Of a DNA stretch of 32,297 bases, positions 11,601 to 20,900 are shown in pieces (the first letter of the stretch is position 1; each line of letters starts with the position of its first letter). Source of the stretch: Gamarada debralockiae (Eukaryota > Ascomycota > Leotiomycetes > Helotiales > Hyphodiscaceae); contig NXFV01000933.1 of the NCBI GenBank assembly GCA_002803225.1, positions 1-32,297 on the forward strand, in the 5' to 3' direction. The notes under the pieces were generated by a model. It did not search any database. It saw nothing but the letters and a program-made list of their open reading frames with translations, and was not told the DNA's origin. The position numbers and the translations under genes were made by a program.

Positions 11601-13237
11601 ATGAGCACATCTGCAACACCCACGAGCTGGTCCCAGCCAACCCCGAGATTAGCAAGCTGGTGCTCCACACTCACGAAACGCAGCCATTCTTCTTACAACA
11701 ACGCTGCAGGTTCCTTCGGCGGCATGAAGCAACCGGAAGAGCATGGAAAAGAAGGTTTGGAAGCGGAGAGCAGCGAGATCTACCTCGGCCGCGTCGAAAC
11801 AAGTCGAGCCCGAAAGCCAGGCCAACCAATAGTTTCCTCCCCGTCAAGTGTTATGCATCAGCATACCATCTTCCGATGACTAGAGCTACTAGATCGTGGG
11901 GGTTTTGGGGTTGTTGAAAAGTAGAGTCTGCGGCAGCGAACCTTGTCCCAGGGAAAGTTTATGCCGAAAGGTCTTCAACGTCGGACGGCTCCAAAATGCG
12001 GACGATACTTCGAACTCAACAGCCTCGAGATTGCGAAAACTCTTTGTCACAAACACCTGCCGTTCGTTGTTGCGACATACGAAGAGTTGGAAGAGGTGAT
12101 GGGGTTCAGGTGCGAGGCTTTGGGATTCTCATAGAACCAGTTGCTGAACGCAATCTCCAAGACTATCTGGAAACCGCCTCTGGCCCGACTCCATCCCCTC
12201 AATTGCAATCGACAATTGAAACGTGGTTTGGTTGCCTCGTGAGTGGCCTTGCATATTTGCATGCAAAGCAGATTTCTCATATGAACCTCAAACCATCTAA
12301 CATCTTGGTGAGGGGTGATGACATCCTCTTCACGGAATTCGTATCTCCCATTACTTCAAACGGCCAAGTCACCTGATCATCTCTGGGATCAAAATCCAGT
12401 ATATTACGCCCTTGAAGTCCAAGCTCGACCATCTCTGGATAGTGAACCTGACACTTCCTTCCATGGCTGCATCTACCTTGAGAGGTTGAGTCTCCTTGCT
12501 GAAAATCCCAAGATGAACTGTTGCGTTGGCGAGGAGAAGAGCAAGCATATCACTCCCATTTGGGAAGGTTACTGGACTGGCTGGCCCGCGTACTCGAGAA
12601 GTTACCGACTGCTTTCTATCGGAGTATGGTAGTATGCTACAAATCGATGCTGGAACACAATTCTCAGGTTCAGCTGTCCTCGTTCAACGTCGCGAAATTT
12701 ATCTTCGATACAGCAAAGCGATTATTGGAAGCCAAAAGTGAGATGTTTGCATACGAATGTCTAGATCCCAGCCAAGTCGCCGTAATTATAAACCGAACAT
12801 GTTGGCTCTCTACCCGATCTTGACTTGCTGGCAAAAACTGATCCTCAAATAGAAAGCTCTGGGACGGCGACAAATACAAACTACCACGAAGATTCTCCTG
12901 GAGGCAAATTTACCCTTCCCACTGAGTAAGTATCAATGACCAATGTTGATCCAACCGATCAACTCCGACTCATGCGTAAGCAGTTTGTTAGCCTTGATTT
13001 TGGAGCCAAAAGACCGCGACTACGTTTGTCAATACTGCGGGATGCAATGTACCAACATTATAGATCTTCTGAGGCACTGTGAACAGACCATTTCGACAGG
13101 ATTTCACGGTCCCAGAAGAGTACTGTGAGCTCCCTGAATGTCTGGAAAGATCTCCCTTTGCAGACAAGGAACTTCTTCAAGAACACTTGAGAACACATCA
13201 TCCAGGAGCGGTAGAGATTCTTGAAGACAATACTTAA
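11601..13237 (+). pseudogene. broken protein kinase with C-terminal C2H2 zinc fingers
   Basis: Kinase and finger motifs appear in order but in different frames. A glycine loop GGFGVV lies at about 11898-11912, followed by an in-frame TAG at 11922. A helix-like stretch ending FVVATYEELEE lies around 12000-12095. A catalytic-loop match HMNLKPSNILV begins at 12278; the usual HRD/HKD is HMN, so the catalytic Asp is lost. The DFG-like position is replaced (ILFTEF), and an activation-segment remnant (PVYYALEV, then GCIYLE) follows near 12395-12480. C-terminally, YVCQYCGMQC near 13021 and a YCELPEC...H...H unit ending at 13237 are C2H2-type fingers. At least three frame changes and one stop separate these pieces. 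The upstream limit, ATG 11601, is uncertain. Intact relatives would be soluble Ser/Thr kinases; this copy should be inactive. Confidence 0.72.
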
Positions 13238-13665
13238 GGTTAAGAGTAGGGCGTCTGGGCGTGTCCCTTTAGGGGAGTATATCTTAAGGATGGGTCAGTC
13301 GCGCCGCGTACGGAGAAGTGGAGAAAGGGTTTCAAAATTTGAAAGTGGGAAAGAATAAGGGACTTCCAAGTGCGGAGTAATGTAAAGGGCCATGAGGGGA
13401 ATCTATGGAATTTCTGTGCTGAGCATTATGATGGGTATCAAGAAATGGGCTAGCAGTCAAGTGACGTCCGTCAACTTATAGTCTGCGAGCGGCCGGGACG
13501 TGAAATAAAGGCCAGACGCGTATATTGGTATATAAAATAGGAATGCTAAGCGTTCAGAACAATGCGTAGTATATGCAATGGGACTTTGCAACGAAAACCG
13601 CTCAAGCAAAACATACCCGGATGACCGCAACGCCAGAGAGATGCTCCAAACTAAACAATTACAAA
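13238..13665. other. convergent intergenic region, no gene seen
   Basis: This stretch lies between the end of the kinase pseudogene (+) and the end of the TRP channel gene (-). I see no coding frame, tRNA or clear repeat in it. It should hold the 3' untranslated region of the channel gene. Confidence 0.4.
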
Positions 13666-16600
13666 TTACAATGAACTTCCCTTCGTCAAATACCGTTCAA
13701 TGATATGCCCCTCAGGCGTCAGCTCTTCTTCTTTGCTCGCATCCATCTCATTTTCCTTGCCTTTCCCAGCATTGCGACCAAGGGTACTGACGTCGACCTC
13801 ACTTCTCGTTCTGACCATTCCCTCGAGACGTCGTTTCCTACCTCTACCAGCCCTCTCCTTCCCCTTGCCCTGTCCACCAAAGCCCAAACTGTCATTCTCA
13901 ACAGAACTATTCCCTGCAGTCCTCATACCCCTGACCTCCCTTACTACCTCCGCGAAGCCCTCTTCCAGTGTCTTCATACGTGCTAGCATTAGGCGGCCCA
14001 TCATGCCGTCTGTATCTTCCTCTCTACCAGCCCGAGTTCCAAGGCCTTTCAACACACCAGTCGCCATCGCCATCTGTGTTGCGAACGAACTTGGCACTGC
14101 ACCTAGCATAGCGTTCGGGTTATTGTCGAGTCCTAGATCTGACATGCCCATATCGAGGGATGAGGGGCGGCGGCGCATCTGTCCTTTTGGAGGACGCTCG
14201 ATTGTGGTATCCATGTTGAAGTTAGAAACCGAATGGAAATGTGTGCGCGACGGCAGGATGGGGCGAGGTCTCGAAAGGGCGGTCGTGTACATTGAGTGTC
14301 TAGGTGTACGATGGCCAGTATTCGCGCCGGAACCGGCTGGGGTATGCGTTCCTGTGTTGACATGAGAGCCTTTCTTTGCAGTCAAAGGACGCGACTTGGG
14401 TGGGGATGCGGAAGAAGAGTGGTTGTCTTTGGTGACAGGGTTGAAGAGAATGGTGTTTGTGGACAGGTTGCGGTTATGGCCCCGAGGTTTAGGAGGTGAT
14501 ACTTTGGGTGGTGCAGGGGTGTTGGATGGCAAGCGGTTCTCGCGTGAAGAGGACGCTACAGATGACGGGACATGCTCGCCAAGTCTGACGGCGGTTGGAG
14601 TACGGAAGAAGTCTTCCTCATCAGATACGTTCTCTTTATCCGAGTCCCCTAAGTTCTGGCTGCGACTGAGATTGGTCCTACTGCGCCTGTCCAAAGTCTG
14701 TCCTTCGTCATCGTCATTGTCATTAGTGACAAGTTCATCGTCTCCATCGGCGTCTGTTTGGCCGACGGCATCCTCATTACTCATATGTGGCAACTCGTCA
14801 GAAGCTTGAGGGTTTTCATAGAAGCCGCCATGAGACAAGAATTCAGCTGGATCGCTAGCCACGGATCTCGTGCCTGAAATTTCACGGCTGATACCACGTC
14901 GCCTCAAAGTTGCATTTCGAGCCTGCCTTCGCATTTCCAGACGATCGACAACAGCTCGATCCTGCTCTTGTGGCGGACTCGCAATACCACTCTGGTGATC
15001 CATCCAATTGCTGACCACATTGTGAGTTTGGTGTCGTTCAACGCTTCTTCGAGTATTTCGAAGAGTGTCTCCTCTTGGCGCCAGACGAAAGACCTCGTCG
15101 AGAGCCTTGTCTTTCTGGAACCCAGCAACTGATTCTTGACGCATTCGCAATCCTGGCCGAGTATCTTGGAACGAGATGACTCGCCTCCGGCCGCGGCCCG
15201 CGTTCTCAACCAAGTCGGTCGGTTCAAACACTGCCCGTGCAAGGAACAGCCTCTCATACGCGTATATACCAAAGAGCAGCGGAAAATGGGTGACTTTGAT
15301 GACCGTTCGGTTAGTTTTGATGAAGGCCCTGAACGGTAGGCAAAACCTCAGTGGCGTGAGGATCCAGGCAAAAATGTTGGTTGGCGCTACGTAGGAGAAT
15401 AGTGCATCATTCTTCACCATCGAAATTGTGTTGACAGCGAACACGAATTGATGCTCTTCGTTGGCATTCGAGACAATTGCCATGAAGCTGTTCGTCAGGA
15501 CAGTAATCAGAATGGTGACAACCAAGAAGTGACAGATGAACAGGAAAAGCACTAGAATGGCTTTCCCGAGAAGATTGTAGGTTGGCCAGGCCTCCCAAGC
15601 TGCTGGAGTAAAGCCCATCAAAATTTGGAAGATCTTGTAGGCTACCTCGGCCGCATCATATTCGTTCTTTCCAAATGACAGTGTAAATGCAACGAAGAAA
15701 CCACTGCAAGCGATCAGGATAAGGATGAACACCGCTACCAAATCGATGGCCATCAGCCTGAAAGCAATCAAAAGCTGGGAGAAGTATCGGTAGTGATCCA
15801 AGACGCTGAACAATCGCGGGAATAGAAGGATGGCATTGGCGGCGAGGACATCGTATGCCATGCTATTCCATTCGTGTCTCCCAACATCGACTAAGAATAT
15901 TCCATATATTCTCATGCAATAGTATATTATGAGAATCAGAAGAATGCCAAGGTCGAAAGTATTCCAGAAACTCATTATGTATAACGAGAATCCTTGCTCG
16001 TTGAAGCCGACGATTTCATCAAGCATGAAACCAGCACTCCAGAACCAGAACACTACTTCAAGAGGTGTGATGTTTATAGATCGCTCACTGAGGACAGCAA
16101 TGTACAGCCCAAGGAGGATCGCCAATGAGCAAGTTGAGAAGAATTGACGATAGCGTGGCACTCTCAGTCTGGATAACTTGAAGAGTGATGCATCTCTGGG
16201 GTCGTATAGAGTGACGGTTCTTCGTGCCAGAATCTGTTGGTGAATCTTCGACTGTGTATCTGATGACACCTGGGGCTGTAGCGAGTTTGTAGTCCCATAG
16301 CTGACATGCTGGCCCCGCACGAGCAGGTGCTGTGTGCTCTCGTTCGGTCGTCGGACCTCTTGCATTTGTGCTGGCGGCAATTGCGGCTCACGGCGATGGA
16401 GATTGTCTGCGGCAGAATGGAATACAATTGTACCTGCCCATATAGCCTCGAGTTGCTGGACAACGAGAGGGTGGGCCAAAAATCTTTTCGCAGACGCTCT
16501 TATGGCAACTTCTAGAGTCGAAATCCGGGCAGCAGCAGGCTTCGCTCTATTCTTTGGATCGCAATTTCCTCCCGGCGTTGATGGTCCCAGAGCAGCGAGA

Positions 16601-17293
16601 CCTTGTAATGGGAAGAAGTCATACGATAGAGCGTCGATGAGTTCCCGAGTATTGTATTCCTTCAATAGCTTTATTGCAAGCAATTCGCATACCATCGCTC
16701 TCGTCCGGCTGTTGCCTGCATTTCCTGGGTTTGCCTGGCTCTCCTTCCCAAATTGTAGACAGTTCGCCATCAACGCATATAAGGTGGCGCGATTGAAGTG
16801 TGAGGTTCGTATCTGTTGCTGCATCGGCTTGACGAGGAATTGAGAGACCTGAGGCGACCTCAGCTGGTCCCAGGTGAGGGTCGTTTCCGTTCGCGGGAGG
16901 ACGATCAGTCGAATCGCGTGAGTGAGGTTGTATACTGGAAGGGCGTCTGTTCAAATACTATTAGCATCTGCTAAAGCATGGTACATAGGCAGACTTACCT
17001 AGATGTGCGGCAGAGAAGATTGGCAACAATGGTGCATCTTCGTGGCCATCTTCATCGTCTTGGCCATCATCATCCTGCTCTCCTTCTTCCCCTCCGTCTT
17101 CCTCGCCATCTTCTTCCTCTGTGTTCTCGTCTTCCAATTCGGTCTCGGTGAAATCTGCAGTTGCATGTCGAGCATCTAGACGTTTTCGCCGCTCAACGAT
17201 TGGGGAGGAGTGCTCGTCATATCGCGACGAGAAAGGCGAATGCTGTTCGACGCGACGACGACCTTTCTTGGGTCGAAGCAAAGACGAAAGCAT
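13666..17293 (-). CDS. YVC1: YVC1-like vacuolar TRP cation channel, 2 exons
   Basis: Exon 1 is 17293-16999 and exon 2 is 16946-13666, with a 52-nt phase 1 intron (GTAAGT...CAG); the product is 1191 residues. The N-terminus is basic (RPKKGRRR) and followed by a dense acidic tract, roughly residues 50-85, of Glu and Asp. A soluble region then leads to six hydrophobic segments at about 365-600. They include FWNTFDLGILLILIIYYC, LVAVFILILIACSGFFVAF and a pore-loop-like ILMGFTPAAWEAW near 540. A final membrane helix ends in TVLTNSFMAIV. Topology and motifs fit the fungal TRPY/Yvc1 family, which releases Ca2+ and other cations from the vacuole under osmotic or mechanical stress. The last 590 residues are low-complexity and Ser/Arg-rich, much longer than in the yeast protein. 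The gene is divergent from the pyrimidine gene. Confidence 0.9.
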
Positions 17294-17999
17294 TTCCGGG
17301 AGATAGGCTTAAATGGATCCTCCTGCCCAAAATCGCGCCTCTGCAAAATACCAACAGTGAGACAGCTGTACATACAATGTTCATTGCACAACGATGAGGC
17401 TTGATCGGGTGTATATAAAAATTGTAGCCGCGTAAATATGGCCCAAATTGCTCATTTTCCGTGGCGTCAATCAATTCAATGCGAACTTCACCGCCGTCAT
17501 AGAGATTGGAATAACCTCCAAAAAGGTCCCGTGTGGCAATGGGGTATTATCTGAGCTTATCTCTCATTCGCAGCACATGACTCTCGATCATCGAATTGTA
17601 TGACGGACATGGTATTTGATGCAACCACTTCGAAAGAGTAGATGCCTGCATGGTAGATCACCCCAGTCTACTTTAACCAATCACCGAGTCAGGCTTCGCA
17701 ACGCTTTCACCGCAACTCGATTTACTCCCTTGAAACACACCAATGGGCGCAGCTGAGGCGTGATATCAGAATGACTCGTAGTCGAGCGATAAATGGGAAA
17801 AATGGGGGAAATGGGAGACGTTTTGAAATAGGAAATCAAAGTCCACAAGGCTGTCTCAAGATATGATTTTTCTCGAGGTCTTCCAACGAACTAGCCTTTA
17901 GGCCGAGGCTGAAGATGCACGATGCAAGGCTAGGATTTTATTCAGGGCTAATTTCCCCTCTAAACCCGATTCAGGTCTAGCCCGTCGGCCGCATCAACA
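17294..17999. promoter_or_regulatory. divergent promoter region, YVC1-like / CPSase-ATCase
   Basis: These 706 bases lie between two divergent start codons and contain no gene I can support. A TATA-like GTATATAAAA reads on the plus strand at 17411-17420, but it is nearly 590 bases before the pyrimidine gene ATG, which is far for a core element. No other site is clear to me. Confidence 0.35.
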
Positions 18000-20900
18000 A
18001 TGTTCCTCGAGATTTTTGAGTTTTTTCACGCGTCTCTTTTGTCAAGACAACTCAACATGTCTGAGATGCTCTACCCTCCCGTCACTGCCCAGATCGATTC
18101 TAAGGACGAGGTATTGACCAGCCTCGAACTTCAGGATGGCACAGTCTACCAAGGCTACAGTTTCGGTGCGAAGAAGAGTGTTGCAGGAGAATTGGTCTTC
18201 CAGACAGGCATGGTGGGGTACCCCGAATCTATAACAGATCCCTCATATCGCGGACAAATTCTTGTCATTACCTTCCCTCTCGTTGGTAACTATGGCGTAC
18301 CTTCTCGAGATACAATGGACGAGCTCCTCAAAGATCTGCCCGCACATTTCGAAGCCTCACAAATACATATTGCCGGTCTCATTACAGCATCTTACTCGGG
18401 AGAAGACTTTTCTCATTTCCTAGCAACATCATCATTGGGCACATGGCTGAAGGAGCAAGGCGTTCCCGCTATTTATGGAGTCGATACAAGAGCATTGACG
18501 AAGAGAATTAGAGAGGAGGGGAGCATGCTTGGTCGAATGCTGCTGCAAAAGTCGGATCTCACCAACGGATACACCAATGGAGTGACCAATGGCCACCCAA
18601 TTACTTCCTCGAAGGAGTGGAGATCGTCCTTCGAGACAATAGACTGGGTCAACCCCAATGAAAAGAATCTTGTTGCAGATGGTGAGTCTATCCTGATTTT
18701 CAGCCCTGACCCAGGGCTGACTTCGTGGTATAGTCTCGATTCGAAAACCCAAATTATACTCCCCGAACCCTTCGACTGCTTTGAGGCATCCTTCCGGTAG
18801 AGCCATACGTATTTTGTGCTTAGATGTTGGACTGAAATATAATCAACTGCGCTGCCTCCTGAAACGAGGCGTGGAAGTCTTGATCTGCCCGTGGGACTAT
18901 GACTTTCCAGCTCTTGCTGGCGAAGACTATGATGGTCTCTTCATCTCCAACGGTCCTGGTGACCCTGCCATGATGGAGAAGACGGTGTCGCACATTGCTT
19001 CTGCGATGAAGGAAAACCGCACACCCATCTTCGGTATCTGTCTTGGACATCAGTTATTGGCTAGAGCGGCTGGTGCGAGCACCCTCAAGATGAAGTTCGG
19101 TAACCGCGGACACAACATCCCGTGTACCAATATGTTGACTGGAAAGTGCCATATCACGTCCCAAAACCATGGTTATGCTGTTGATGCTGTTAGCTTGCCT
19201 GACGAATGGCAAGAACTTTTCGTCAATGCCAACGACGGTAGCAACGAAGGTATTCGACACGTCAGCAAGCCATATTTCAGTGTCCAATTTCACCCGGAGA
19301 GCACTCCAGGGCCACGAGATACGGAATATCTCTTCGATGTCTTCATAGACACTATTGTCAGCACCATTGCTGATAGCAAGCTTCTCACCACACCAGTGCA
19401 CTTCCCAGGCGGTGAAGCTGCGGAGAATGAGAGATTGCACCCGAAGGTCGATGTAAAGAAGGTCCTTGTTTTGGGCAGTGGAGGTTTGAGCATCGGTCAA
19501 GCAGGAGAATTTGATTACTCCGGAAGTCAAGCAATCAAGGCCCTGAAAGAGGAAGGCATCTACACGATCTTAATCAACCCGAATATTGCCACAATTCAAA
19601 CCTCGAAGGGATTAGCGGACAAAGTTTACTTCCTACCCGTCACTGCGGACTTCGTGCGAAAGGTCATCGTTCACGAACGCCCAGATGCTATATACGTTAC
19701 CTTTGGTGGCCAAACCGCACTCCAAGTCGGAATCCAACTCAAGGATGAGTTTGAAGAGCTCGGTGTCAAAGTTCTTGGTACTCCAATCGAAACAATTATC
19801 ACTACCGAGGATCGAGAACTATTCGCACGAAGCATGGAGTCCATCGGCGAGAAATGTGCCAAGTCAGCTTCCGCCACCACTATTGATGAGGCTATGCGGG
19901 TCGTCAAGGATATCGGCTTCCCAGTCATTGTGCGAGCCGCATACGCGCTTGGTGGACTTGGAAGTGGTTTCGCAGACAATGAGCATGAACTCCTCGCCCT
20001 CTGCAACAAAGCTTTCGCTGCTAGCCCGCAAGTCCTGATTGAGCGAAGTATGAAGGGATGGAAAGAAATTGAGTACGAGGTCGTTCGAGACGCCCGCGAC
20101 AACTGCATCACTGTCTGTAATATGGAGAACTTCGACCCTCTTGGCATCCATACTGGAGATTCGATTGTTGTGGCGCCATCTCAGACACTCTGTGATGAAG
20201 ATTACAACATGTTGCGAACAACTGCGGTCAATGTCATTCGCCATCTTGGAGTTGTCGGCGAGTGCAATATCCAGTATGCTCTCAATCCGTTTTCGAGAGA
20301 ATACTGCATCATCGAGGTCAATGCTCGTTTGTCTCGATCTTCTGCTCTGGCATCCAAGGCTACCGGATATCCACTAGCATTTATTGCAGCCAAGCTTGGT
20401 CTCGGCATTCCTTTGAACAAGATTTCGAATTCCGTCACGAAAGTCACATGTGCATGCTTCGAACCTTCACTCGATTATGTCGTGGTTAAGATGCCAAGAT
20501 GGGACTTGAAGAAATTCACCCGTGTCTCTACTCAGCTCGGCTCATCCATGAAGAGTGTTGGTGAGGTCATGAGTATCGGAAGAACGTTTGAGGAAGCAAT
20601 TCAGAAGGCCATCCGGGCAATTGACTTCCACAACCTTGGCTTCAATGACACCAAGGCACTCATGTCCATCGATGATGAACTTCAAACACCTTCAGACCAA
20701 CGTTTGTTTGCCATCGCCAACGCCATGCACTCTGGATACTCGGTCAACAAGATTTGGGAGATGACCAAGATCGACAAATGGTTCTTGAGCAAGCTGAAGG
20801 GCCTGAGCGATTTTGGCAAGAGGATGACAGAATACAACGCTAGCACCGTTACACCCAATCTCCTTCGACAGGCAAAGCAACTTGGCTTCTGCGATCGACA

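Noticed and set aside
13700..14809. Long plus-strand frames opposite the channel gene
   Set aside because: They are antisense shadows of the Ser/Arg-rich C-terminal tail of the YVC1-like gene and carry no motifs of their own.
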